From Candidatus Heimdallarchaeota archaeon (GTDB lineage Archaea; Asgardarchaeota; Heimdallarchaeia; JABLTI01): a stretch of 6,277 nucleotides of DNA. A program made the translations under genes and the position numbers. This document shows positions 1-5,404 of this stretch, in pieces (the first letter of the stretch is position 1; every line of letters begins with the position of its first letter). Location of the stretch: NCBI GenBank assembly GCA_030671945.1, contig DAOVHJ010000164.1, forward strand, positions 1-6,277, read 5' to 3'. The notes beneath the pieces were generated by a model. The model was not told where the DNA came from, made no database searches, and worked only from the letters and a program-made list of their open reading frames with translations.

Positions 1-442
1 ATAATATTGTTTGAAAAGCACTAAAGTAATCATAAGAAACACCATAGATATTGAAGTCTCGAATGACCTGCAAACTTCCATTGGTAGCTGGCGTTTCAAC
101 GCCCAGAAGACGCCCTTTTTCAAAGAACCAATCGAATTTTCGAATTCGATGGGAAACACTAAGGGAATCAGAAACCTCATTGGTTAAGTCGTGGAAAAAA
201 TCCTTAACATCCTTTGGATCATCTTCGAGGAAAAAACCTGAAACAGAAACAGTTAATTGTCTTGCTGGTGGTTCTCCAGCATACTCTTCAAATGCCCCAT
301 ATTGAAAACTATAAGCAAAAATCAGTCCTTCAGAAATTAATGCTAAACTAAACCCAAGACCAATAAAAGCAAGAATAGTGGAGCGGCGATTCAGCAGCAA
401 GACTCGGATATAAACCTTTAGCTGCTCTAAAAACCTGCTCAT
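1..442 (-). CDS. FtsX/MacB-like ABC transporter permease, N-terminal part (runs off left edge)
   Basis: Reading the minus strand from the ATG at 442 gives 147 codons with no stop before the window edge, so this is the 5' part of a longer gene. The protein starts MSRFLEQLKVYIRVLLLNRR, a basic amphipathic lead-in, followed by a strong membrane helix at about residues 22-44. A polar, probably extracytoplasmic stretch follows from about residue 50 (GAFEEYAGEPP onward). One N-terminal helix followed by a large outside domain is the usual start of FtsX/MacB-type permeases, which work with a separate ATPase in export or lipoprotein and envelope remodelling. The ATPase and the C-terminal helices are not in view. 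GGAG lies 8 bases before the ATG at 442, which favours this start. An in-frame ATG at 523 would add 27 residues (MNFLFRRFLEVKGYRVS...), and that extension looks like a diverged copy of the N-terminus. Family assignment is from sequence style only. Confidence 0.8.
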   Translation of the reverse strand, partial: MSRFLEQLKVYIRVLLLNRRSTILAFIGLGFSLALISEGLIFAYSFQYGAFEEYAGEPPARQLTVSVSGFFLEDDPKDVKDFFHDLTNEVSDSLSVSHRIRKFDWFFEKGRLLGVETPATNGSLQVIRDFNIYGVSYDYFSAFQTIL

Positions 443-474
443 AAATAGAACTCCAGCATCTGCTAAACGTATAC

Positions 475-510
475 TGACCCGATACCCCTTAACTTCTAAA
501 AATCTTCTGA
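475..510 (-). repeat. Diverged duplicate of the permease 5' end
   Basis: This stretch resembles 402-439, the first codons of the permease. Both read, on the minus strand, as A/G-rich then TTTTTAGA, then a TAAGG/TAAAGG block, then TAT and CGGGTC/CGAGTC. The peptides are RFLEVKGYRVSIRL and RFLEQLKVYIRVLLL. The shared TTT TTA GA is offset by 69 bases, so both lie in the same frame. It may be an old in-frame tandem duplication or part of a longer N-terminus. Alignment was by eye and includes small gaps. Confidence 0.4.
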
Positions 511-534
511 AAAGAAAATTCATAAAAAGTAATC

Positions 535-556
535 ACTTTACAACCAAGACAAAGAA
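535..556 (+). repeat. 22-base intergenic element, copy 1
   Basis: The sequence is ACTTTACAA, C, CAAGACAAA, G, AA. It is identical to copy 4 and differs by one base from each of copies 2 and 3. It lies in the divergent space between the permease (minus) and the PRC-barrel-like gene (plus), 26 bases before the ATG at 583. A TATA-like CATAAAAAG is at 521-529, and another AT-rich stretch (GATAATTAAC) is at 566-575. Similarity to copy 3 extends 6 bases further, through TTTAG. It has no dyad symmetry. The short word ACAA recurs inside it nine bases apart. Confidence 0.85.
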
Positions 557-582
557 GTTTAGAAAGATAATTAACATTGGTT

Positions 583-927
583 ATGGTATTTCTTATTGAG
601 AATGAACAAATGACAGATGATTTTCTTTTCAAAATTGCTTGTGATAAGAATGGAGTAAAATTGGGAAAGATAATCCGAGTAGAGCAATTACCAGGAAAGA
701 CCGTCAAGAAAGAGGTACCATATGCTATAATTCATGTGATTAAAGCATTAAGAAGAGATGTTAAAATACCAATAGCATTAAGTAAGAAACTGAAAGCAAA
801 AGGGGAACATATCTGGTTTGATATTGACAAAAAGGATTTTGATGATGAAGTAAGAAAGCAAAGAGCAATCCAGAGACATATGAAAGCAACAAGAAAAACA
901 TCTCGAGAAAGATATTGGGGTTTTTGA
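583..927 (+). CDS. Small PRC-barrel-like protein (paralogue of the 3615-3989 gene)
   Basis: This is a soluble basic protein of 114 residues from the ATG at 583, or 105 from the ATG at 610. Its core reads DKNGVKLGKIIRVEQLPGKT, then KKEVPYAIIHV, then VKIPIAL, then HIWFDIDKKDFDDEV. The D-x-x-G-x-x-L-G-K-I opening followed by short beta strands is typical of PRC-barrel-like domains, small modules found in RNA-processing factors, photosystem proteins and many archaeal stand-alone proteins. The C-terminal third (RKQRAIQRHMKATRKTSRER) is strongly basic and helical, so nucleic-acid or ribosome contact is possible, though that is inference. The paralogue encoded at 3615-3989 aligns over about 85 residues and favours the 610 start. 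The TTGGTTATG context, similar to TTGATTATG at the 5563 gene and at a similar distance from the 22-base element, favours 583. A TTG at 577 is also in frame. There is no Shine-Dalgarno sequence before any of these. Confidence 0.8.
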   Translation: MVFLIENEQMTDDFLFKIACDKNGVKLGKIIRVEQLPGKTVKKEVPYAIIHVIKALRRDVKIPIALSKKLKAKGEHIWFDIDKKDFDDEVRKQRAIQRHMKATRKTSRERYWGF

Positions 928-1016
928 TACAGTAATGGATTAAACGAAATAATTCAAAACATGCAAGAAAAAAGGAAATGATAAAGAGATTTTTAGAGAT
1001 TCATAAATTACAACCT

Positions 1017-1038
1017 ACTTTACAATCAAGACAAAGAA
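1017..1038 (+). repeat. 22-base intergenic element, copy 2
   Basis: It matches copy 1 at 21 of 22 positions, with T instead of C at position 10. It lies 90 bases downstream of the PRC-barrel-like gene and 63 bases before the peptidase ATG, the longest spacing of the set. TTCATAAA at 1000-1007 resembles the TTCATAAA at 519-526 in front of copy 1. Between this copy and the peptidase start lie a T-rich tract (1048-1063) and a separate TATA-like box (1067-1076). Confidence 0.85.
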
Positions 1039-1047
1039 TTCTTCACA

Positions 1048-1063
1048 TTTTCATTCTTTTTTT
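1048..1063 (+). terminator. T-rich tract, possible archaeal terminator
   Basis: The tract is TTTTCATTC followed by seven T. Archaeal RNA polymerase often stops at such T-runs without a hairpin, so this could end the transcript of the PRC-barrel-like gene before the peptidase promoter. A smaller run of five T is at 990-994. No stem-loop precedes either of them. Confidence 0.45.
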
Positions 1064-1066
1064 CGG

Positions 1067-1076
1067 ATAAAAATTA
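1067..1076 (+). promoter_or_regulatory. TATA-like box for the S9 peptidase gene
   Basis: ATAAAAATTA is centred about 30 bases before the ATG at 1102. With the usual archaeal distance of roughly 25 bases from TATA to transcription start, the mRNA would begin within a few bases of the ATG, making it leaderless or nearly so. That agrees with the absence of a Shine-Dalgarno sequence. The call rests on spacing and AT content only. Confidence 0.45.
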
Positions 1077-1101
1077 AATTCTTACATATACATATTTCCT
1101 T

Positions 1102-2898
1102 ATGAATTCTGAAGATTTGATTGTGAAATTATCAGAGATACCCTTTCTCCGTTTACAAAAACAAAGCAAATTCCACGAAACCATTAGTTTTTTCTGGAAC
1201 ACTACTGGGCAATTCGAATTCTACACTCTTACTCCCCAAACAAAGGAAATCCGCCAACTCACTTTTGGAATGAACCAAATGTGGTATGTTCGTTCTCCCG
1301 ATGAAAACCTTCTCTATTATGGGAAAGATGTTGGCGGGAACGAGAAGTTTACCGTCTTCCAATTGAATCTCTCAACCAAGGAAACACTCCAGTTAAGTTC
1401 TTCCTCTGAGTTCAATGAGTCTCCCTATGATATTTCTCCCGATGGAAAATTTTTGCTCTTAAACTCTCAACGTAGTGGTCCACGCAATCTCTACAAATTG
1501 GAATTAGCAACGAAAGAAGCTACACAATTAACTACTCATAAGCATCCTTTATTTGGTAGTGCTCTCTGGTCAGTCAAAGACTGTATTTACTATAGTGCTA
1601 ATGAAACTGATAATCACAGGAATTTAGATATCTGGGCTGTTCGAGCTGATGGGAGTGACAACCACCTTTTATATCGGTTCACACCGGATTCGCAGGAATG
1701 GCCAAGGGACCTTTCAAAAGATGGAAGTTGCTTACTGATAGAAACTTTAGGCAAAAAAACACGACAAGCTGGTGTGCTCAACATCTCCTCTAAGGAAGTA
1801 ACTTGGTTTGGGGATGAACGCTACGATGAATTTGGGATGGAACTCAGTCAAGATAATACAAAATTACTCACTATTCGTTTTCAAGGACTCGAACGGTTCC
1901 CAGTTATTTACGATGTTGAAACTGGCGAAGAAAATGTCTTGAAAACTCGTGGCGTAGTTCGAGAAGGAACTCTTTGCTTGGATGATACCCACGTTGTTTA
2001 TTGCCGCACAGATCCTAAAACTCCCATAAGTCTTATGATGTATAATTTAGCAACAGATGAAGAAACACTTCTTTTAGAACCAGAACTTGGTGTCTCCAAA
2101 GAGCAATTTCTTGATGGACATACTGTTACATATCCTTCCTTTGATGGTTTAGAAATTCACGCTGTCCTTTACAAACCAGTTTTAGCAGAAGGTGAACGAG
2201 CCCCTGCATTATTGTATCATCCTGGTGGTCCAGGTGGACAAATCAGTTTGTACTTTCTTCCTCTCCTACAAATCTTTAGTCAATTAGGATTCGTCGTTCT
2301 CGGTCCGAGTTGCCGTGGGTCGATTGGTTTCGGGAAAGAATTCCTCGAAGGAAACTTGATGGATTTGGGCGGTGGAGATGCCATGGATTATGTGTTTGGG
2401 AAAAAGTACCTTGAGTCATTACCCTATGTTGATTCTTCACGTATTGGTGTTTGGGGTGGATCATATGGGGGATTCATGACCTACATTCTCTTATCAAAGT
2501 ATGCAGAGTATGATTGGGCTGCAGGTGTTGCCTTGTATGGTATCACTCATTGGAAAACTCTTTGTGATGAGATGCCACTCGGTTATAAGCAACACACTGA
2601 GGGTTTACTTGGGAAGTATGAGGAGCACAAAGAACTCTGGGAGGATCGAAGCCCTCTGAATCATGTAGAAAAAGTTCAAGCCCCTCTCCTGATGATTCAA
2701 GGAGTCAATGATCCCCGGTGCACAATCAGTCAATCTCGTATGTTTCGACAAAAACTACTTGATCTGGGAAAAGAAGAAGGCAAGGATTTCGAGTATCACG
2801 AATTCGGAGATATTGGACATGGAGGAAGAGAAGTAAGTCAGTATGTTGAGGAAAACAAATTGCTCGTGGAATTCTTCCTTCGTTGTTTGAAACAGTAA
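1102..2898 (+). CDS. S9-family serine peptidase (prolyl oligopeptidase / acylaminoacyl peptidase type)
   Basis: This is a complete 598-residue protein, within the normal size of the S9C (acylaminoacyl-peptidase-like) group. These enzymes cleave short peptides, or remove acylated N-terminal residues, inside a cavity capped by a beta-propeller. Residues about 20-330 show propeller-style repeats (QLTFGMNQMWYVRSPDENLL, then ESPYDISPDGKFLLLNSQRS, then EWPRDLSKDGSCLLIETLG, each with an SPDG/SKDG-like turn). The catalytic alpha/beta-hydrolase domain runs from about 345 to the end. The nucleophile motif GGSYGGF has Ser454, the acid is Asp537 in GVNDPRC, and the base is His573 in GDIGHGG. HPGGPGG at 373-379 is the likely oxyanion-hole loop. 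All three triad residues are present, so an active enzyme is expected. There is no signal peptide or membrane segment, so it is cytoplasmic. It is probably transcribed alone: a T-rich tract and its own TATA-like box precede it, and the gene behind it is convergent. Exact substrate preference cannot be read from sequence. Confidence 0.95.
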   Translation: MNSEDLIVKLSEIPFLRLQKQSKFHETISFFWNTTGQFEFYTLTPQTKEIRQLTFGMNQMWYVRSPDENLLYYGKDVGGNEKFTVFQLNLSTKETLQLSSSSEFNESPYDISPDGKFLLLNSQRSGPRNLYKLELATKEATQLTTHKHPLFGSALWSVKDCIYYSANETDNHRNLDIWAVRADGSDNHLLYRFTPDSQEWPRDLSKDGSCLLIETLGKKTRQAGVLNISSKEVTWFGDERYDEFGMELSQDNTKLLTIRFQGLERFPVIYDVETGEENVLKTRGVVREGTLCLDDTHVVYCRTDPKTPISLMMYNLATDEETLLLEPELGVSKEQFLDGHTVTYPSFDGLEIHAVLYKPVLAEGERAPALLYHPGGPGGQISLYFLPLLQIFSQLGFVVLGPSCRGSIGFGKEFLEGNLMDLGGGDAMDYVFGKKYLESLPYVDSSRIGVWGGSYGGFMTYILLSKYAEYDWAAGVALYGITHWKTLCDEMPLGYKQHTEGLLGKYEEHKELWEDRSPLNHVEKVQAPLLMIQGVNDPRCTISQSRMFRQKLLDLGKEEGKDFEYHEFGDIGHGGREVSQYVEENKLLVEFFLRCLKQ

Positions 2899-2925
2899 CA
2901 TAAAGTGCTCAAACAAATTGTGGTG

Positions 2926-2930
2926 TTTTT
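2926..2930 (+). terminator. T-run after the peptidase gene
   Basis: Five T follow GTGG, 28 bases after the peptidase stop codon. A run of six T at 2993-2998 lies next to the end of the convergent membrane-protein gene and could serve as a backup stop for plus-strand transcription. No hairpin is visible. Short T-runs are common in AT-rich DNA, so confidence is low. Confidence 0.35.
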
Positions 2931-3001
2931 ATCAACTTCTCTTATATTGTTCTTTGATTGTCATAACTCAATCACAAGAAATTCTCCCTAACTTTTTTCG
3001 A

Positions 3002-3481
3002 TTAATTTTCTATCTCAGAGAACAACTTTGGGATATTTTTCTTACTTAAAGCTACAGCACTCAGAATTATAATGAGAATAAAGTAAACATAGGGAAGTCC
3101 AACAATTACTGTATACCTATTTATCCCCGGAAAGACATTTCGGTCGAAAAAATACATTACCACTACTGAGAGAATAATCCCCATCACAGAACCACTAAGT
3201 GACAATCTCCTCATATTTCGAAGAGCAATTGATGTGAATTGCTTTCTGTAAGTTAGGAGAGAGAGAGGAATAAGAATTAAGGACATGATAACAAGAAACA
3301 AGGGGAGAACAATAGCAATGGCATACTCTGGATGGAAACCAATACCAGAAAGGAAGAGATAATTCCTTAATCCAGCACTATGAATTTTGTATGGAGCAAA
3401 TAATATAGCAAGAGAATTTATGATGGAAAAAATAAAAATGCTAATGAATATGCCTTTATTCTTAGTTCTTTCATAGATCAT
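3002..3481 (-). CDS. Four-helix integral membrane protein, unknown function
   Basis: This is a 159-residue protein beginning MIYERTKNKG. Hydrophobic segments lie at about residues 11-29, 54-76, 97-112 and 123-145, separated by short loops. The second and third segments are joined by a basic loop (TYRKQFTSIALRNMRRLS), which by the positive-inside rule is cytoplasmic. The tail KKNIPKLFSEIEN is also short and polar, so both ends are probably inside. The start is set by GGAGGG at 3494-3489, seven bases before the ATG at 3481. An ATG at 3496 is in frame but would place the ribosome-binding sequence inside the coding region and close to the predicted transcript start. I recognise no family. The gene is convergent with the S9 peptidase and has its own TATA box. 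Confidence 0.75.
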   Translation of the reverse strand: MIYERTKNKGIFISIFIFSIINSLAILFAPYKIHSAGLRNYLFLSGIGFHPEYAIAIVLPLFLVIMSLILIPLSLLTYRKQFTSIALRNMRRLSLSGSVMGIILSVVVMYFFDRNVFPGINRYTVIVGLPYVYFILIIILSAVALSKKNIPKLFSEIEN

Positions 3482-3488
3482 AATATTT

Positions 3489-3494
3489 CCCTCC
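3489..3494 (-). promoter_or_regulatory. Shine-Dalgarno GGAGGG that fixes the start at 3481
   Basis: GGAGGG on the minus strand is followed by seven bases and then ATG. It rules against the in-frame ATG at 3496, which would overlap it. The predicted transcription start from the TATA box at 3515-3524 falls just upstream, leaving a leader of about 13-18 bases that is little more than the binding site. Confidence 0.7.
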
Positions 3495-3514
3495 ATTTAG
3501 ATTAGAATTAATAT

Positions 3515-3524
3515 CTTATATAAC
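3515..3524 (-). promoter_or_regulatory. TATA box for the four-helix membrane protein gene
   Basis: The minus strand reads GTTATATAAG, a good archaeal TATA sequence. Its centre is about 25 bases upstream of the GGAGGG, so transcription would begin right in front of the ribosome-binding site. Spacing of both elements is mutually consistent. Confidence 0.55.
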
Positions 3525-3614
3525 AATATTTTCTGTGGTTTAATTAGGGACTAAAGAAAATATCTGGATGAATTATCTTTTGAAAATAGGAAATGAGAAA
3601 GAATTCAATATTTA

Positions 3615-3989
3615 CTATTTCTTTCTACGAGGTCTTGGTCTAACATCACGACTTCCTTGAGAAGACACAGATCTCACCAAGGAATTATCTCTCACATAAT
3701 CATCATACGTTTCACGTTCATTTCTTAAGATTTTCATTCGTTTTAGCTCTTCATCAAAATCTTCTTTGGAAATATCAAACAACACTTGTCCTTCTTGTTC
3801 TTTGAGCACTTTTTCCAGGTCAATTGGGACTCGGATTTCTCTTTGTAAAAAACGTTTCACTCGAACAATAGCATATGGTTTCAGTTTTTTGATCGTTTTT
3901 CCTGTCAAGTCTTCTATTTTAATTATTTTCCCGAGTTTTTCTCCATTTTTATCTAAAGCAGTTTTTGAAATGAAATTTGAATAACTCAA
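3615..3989 (-). CDS. Small PRC-barrel-like protein with basic tail (paralogue of the 583-927 gene)
   Basis: This is a 124-residue protein starting at TTG (3989), the only start that fits: GGAGG at 4003-3999 sits nine bases upstream and no in-frame ATG lies nearby. The domain core is DKNGEKLGKIIKIEDLTGKT, then KKLKPYAIVRV, then IRVPIDL, then QVLFDISKEDFDEEL (residues about 13-82). It matches the 583-927 protein throughout, including DKNG, LGKII, GKT, PYAI, the IP element and FDI-K-DFD-E. After it comes a charged helix and a 30-residue low-complexity tail ending RPRPRRKK, absent from the other copy. PRC-barrel-like modules are small beta folds often tied to RNA-related proteins. The basic tail suggests binding to nucleic acid or ribosome, but that is inference. 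There is no membrane segment or signal peptide. Confidence 0.8.
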   Translation of the reverse strand: MSYSNFISKTALDKNGEKLGKIIKIEDLTGKTIKKLKPYAIVRVKRFLQREIRVPIDLEKVLKEQEGQVLFDISKEDFDEELKRMKILRNERETYDDYVRDNSLVRSVSSQGSRDVRPRPRRKK

Positions 3990-3998
3990 AAAAGGACC

Positions 3999-4003
3999 CC
4001 TCC
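3999..4003 (-). promoter_or_regulatory. Shine-Dalgarno GGAGG selecting a TTG start
   Basis: GGAGG lies nine bases before the TTG at 3989. Because the start codon is not ATG, this site is the main evidence for where translation begins. The residues after it align with the start region of the paralogue at 583-927. Confidence 0.7.
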
Positions 4004-4020
4004 TTTACTCAGTGCTAATA

Positions 4021-4030
4021 GTCTATATGA
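4021..4030 (-). promoter_or_regulatory. Possible TATA box for the second PRC-barrel-like gene
   Basis: The minus strand reads TCATATAGAC, about 25 bases before the GGAGG. An alternative AT-rich box (CATATTTTTAA) is at about 4048-4058. Either would give a short leader carrying the ribosome-binding site. The remaining stretch from about 4060 to 4210 shows no gene. It is AT-rich, with a weak inverted pair GGTTC/GAACC around 4169-4197. Confidence 0.35.
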
Positions 4031-4214
4031 ATATGGACTTATGAAATTAAAAATATGCCCTTTTTGAGTTTAACACTCTATTATTATTTCTAACATCAGT
4101 GTGTCAATTAAATGAATAAAAGCTAATCTGTCTAAGAAAACATTAATCTTCTTCAAAATCCAATTAATGGTTCAAAACTAAAAGAGAGGAAAGAACCAAG
4201 GAGAACCGCTGAAC

Positions 4215-4328
4215 GCTTCCACCTTCGGAAGCCCACGCTGTGGTCTTCTGATTCCTCGGATGTGATTCTCTCTTGAGGTGTTCTCAAGTATTTTGAATTC
4301 CCCTCTTGTGAGTTTCTACTCAAGACTT
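4215..4328 (-). repeat. Short-hairpin array A (related to array B at 4775-4860)
   Basis: This is a series of small inverted repeats in an otherwise gene-free stretch. GCTTCC/GGAAGC is at 4215-4232, CCAC-GCT-GTGG at 4233-4243, CTTGAG/CTCAAG with a 5-base loop at 4272-4288, and an imperfect CTTGTGAG/CTCAAG at 4305-4324. The last two belong to tandem units of about 33 bases. A 13-base linker (GTCTTCTGATTCC, 4243-4255) recurs exactly in array B. The array starts about 20 bases beyond the stop of the 4348-4692 gene on the minus strand, so it would be transcribed as its 3' end. It could be a 3'-UTR structure, a mobile short repeat, or a decayed repetitive coding tail. Confidence 0.6.
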
Positions 4329-4347
4329 GCTCTGATTGTGGCTTGTT

Positions 4348-4692
4348 CTATGGATTAAAGTCTGGACTACTTTTGATGAAATCTGCAACCTTTAATGCGA
4401 AACCCAATTGGAAAGGGAACAATATTATGCTAACTAATAAACCTACACCAGTGAAAAGGCAAAGAAATAACATTAGAAGATTCAATCCCTTACTCGAAAC
4501 ATTTGCATGAGTAATTATTTCTGTGTAGTCTTCCTTTTGGTTCACTTGTAATGTCGCTGCAATAAAAGTATTTTTTTCAACAGCAATAATCTCTTTAGAG
4601 TATTGAACTACTTGATATCCATAATGTTTACTGATAATTTCAGCTGCTTTTTCAGCTGTTAAATTTGGTTGGTGACTCAACTTAATTCTCAT
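4348..4692 (-). CDS. Small membrane protein with soluble N-terminal domain, unknown function
   Basis: This protein has 114 residues. Residues 1-68 look like a small mixed alpha/beta domain: a helix (LTAEKAAEIISKHYGY) followed by strands (YQVVQYSKEIIAVEKN, FIAATLQVNQ, YTEIITHANV). Residues 70-100 are strongly hydrophobic with central glycines and a proline, enough for one long helix or a tight helical hairpin. The chain ends with VADFIKSSPDFNP. There is no signal peptide, so the N-terminal domain is probably cytoplasmic. Translation is supported by GGAGG at 4707-4703, ten bases before the ATG, and a second GGAG only two bases away. The stop is TAG. The same frame stays open for a further stretch of hairpin array A past it. 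It lies 188 bases behind the CxxC membrane-protein gene on the same strand and could share its transcript. I recognise no family. Confidence 0.7.
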   Translation of the reverse strand: MRIKLSHQPNLTAEKAAEIISKHYGYQVVQYSKEIIAVEKNTFIAATLQVNQKEDYTEIITHANVSSKGLNLLMLFLCLFTGVGLLVSIILFPFQLGFALKVADFIKSSPDFNP

Positions 4693-4702
4693 TTCTCCTC
4701 AT

Positions 4703-4707
4703 CCTCC
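4703..4707 (-). promoter_or_regulatory. Shine-Dalgarno GGAGG for the 4348-4692 gene
   Basis: The minus strand reads GGAGGATGAGGAGAA directly before ATG, giving two purine-rich sites. The upstream GGAGG, with a ten-base gap, is at the better distance; the GGAG at 4698-4695 is too close to be used alone. Confidence 0.6.
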
Positions 4708-4774
4708 AAGTTACTATTTTTTATAGGTTAGAAATTTTAAAATGTTGTGTGAAAATTCTGGAGTTATAAATACA

Positions 4775-4860
4775 GTCTTCTGATTCCCCTTACGCTGTAA
4801 GGGATTCTTGATGCGCTCTCTAAGCTTTGAGTTTTCTTCTTGTGGAGTTCTATTAAGAAT
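4775..4860 (-). repeat. Short-hairpin array B (related to array A)
   Basis: It shares with array A the 13-base linker (4775-4787 here) and the two 33-base-type units, with a few small gaps. It contains a perfect 7-bp hairpin CCCTTAC-GCT-GTAAGGG at 4787-4803, a weak hairpin around 4807-4824, and TTCTT/AAGAA at 4837-4859. The GCT-loop hairpin precedes the linker in array A and follows it here, so units are modular. It lies about 20 bases beyond the stop of the 4881-5384 gene on the minus strand. The DNA is open in one minus-strand frame (4902-4714, 62 codons), but I read that as a by-product of the repeat. Confidence 0.6.
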
Positions 4861-4880
4861 TTGGTTAAAATGAAACAGTA

Positions 4881-5384
4881 TTAGAACAGATGCGTAATCC
4901 ATTGGTCTTTATACTTGAATTCAATATGCAAGACAATTCCATCATTCAGCGGAGGTTCTTCTTTGAAAATGAAAAATGTATGCACGAAATTCCTGTGTTG
5001 TCCGTATTCCATATCAAAATCACTTGTATCATAGTGGATTAATCTATCCACTGAATACAGATGGATGTATTTTATGCTTACTCGTCCCTGTCTAACTTCC
5101 ATAAATATTTCCAATTTGTCATAATCTTGATCATACTGGAAGATGTTCACGCTTTCTAAGAAGAGTACTCCTTGAAATTGTGCTCTCGAAGCAAAGGGTA
5201 TAGCAATCGAAGGTACTGCAATGAGCACAAAAACTGTTAAAGCAAATACTCCAGTTAATCTTTTGCTGCGGAAGATATTCTTGAAAAACTGCTTCTTATC
5301 CTTACTATGTTTGACTTCTCTATTCTTTCGTCTTCCACTTAATTGCTCAGAACCACACACGTGACAATGTTTTTTTCTCGTCAT
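4881..5384 (-). CDS. Single-pass membrane protein with N-terminal CxxC knuckle and outside beta-rich domain
   Basis: This protein has 167 residues. It starts MTRKKHCHVCGSEQ, with C7-H-V-C10-G, half of a zinc-ribbon or rubredoxin-like knuckle. No second CxxC follows, so metal binding would need His6/His8 or a partner chain. Residues 17-42 are very basic (RRKNR, KHSKDKK, RSKR). One membrane helix at about 44-64 follows (GVFALTVFVLIAVPSIAIPF). The rest (70-167) alternates polar and hydrophobic residues as in a beta-sandwich and ends WITHLF. The basic side is expected inside, so the beta domain faces out. Proteins with a zinc-ribbon tip, one helix and an outside domain are frequent in archaea and usually uncharacterised. 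Before the ATG there is a G-rich GGGGTGGG rather than a clean Shine-Dalgarno, and a TATA box at about 25 bases suggests a nearly leaderless mRNA. Confidence 0.75.
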   Translation of the reverse strand: MTRKKHCHVCGSEQLSGRRKNREVKHSKDKKQFFKNIFRSKRLTGVFALTVFVLIAVPSIAIPFASRAQFQGVLFLESVNIFQYDQDYDKLEIFMEVRQGRVSIKYIHLYSVDRLIHYDTSDFDMEYGQHRNFVHTFFIFKEEPPLNDGIVLHIEFKYKDQWITHLF

Positions 5385-5404
5385 ATAAGCCCACCCCAGT
5401 ACAA

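Noticed and set aside
51..305. Plus-strand open frame of 84 codons
   Set aside because: It is the reverse-strand shadow of the permease fragment, whose frame is open to the window edge and encodes a sensible membrane protein.
489..707. Minus-strand open frame of 72 codons
   Set aside because: It is antisense to the PRC-barrel-like gene, which has a paralogue in the window; the antisense product looks like nothing coherent.
1153..2464. Minus-strand open frames at 1153-1362 and 2276-2464
   Set aside because: Both are antisense to the well-supported S9 peptidase.
2950..2968. Possible degenerate minus-strand copy of the 22-base element
   Set aside because: The reverse complement shares only ACAATCAA and AAAGAA-like pieces with a missing middle block; too weak in AT-rich DNA.
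3766..3984. Plus-strand open frame opposite the second PRC-barrel-like gene
   Set aside because: It is a shadow of a gene supported by its paralogue and a Shine-Dalgarno. The antisense frame over the same domain also appears at 489-707, as expected from paralogous shadows.
4160..4350. TAG decoded as an amino acid (pyrrolysine)
   Set aside because: TAG also ends the genes at 3615 and 6210 with no conserved extension, and no pyrrolysine machinery is visible; plain stop is the simpler reading.
4714..4902. 62-codon minus-strand open frame as a real gene
   Set aside because: It has no clear ribosome site, overlaps the upstream gene, and consists largely of repeat array B; listed as repeat instead.
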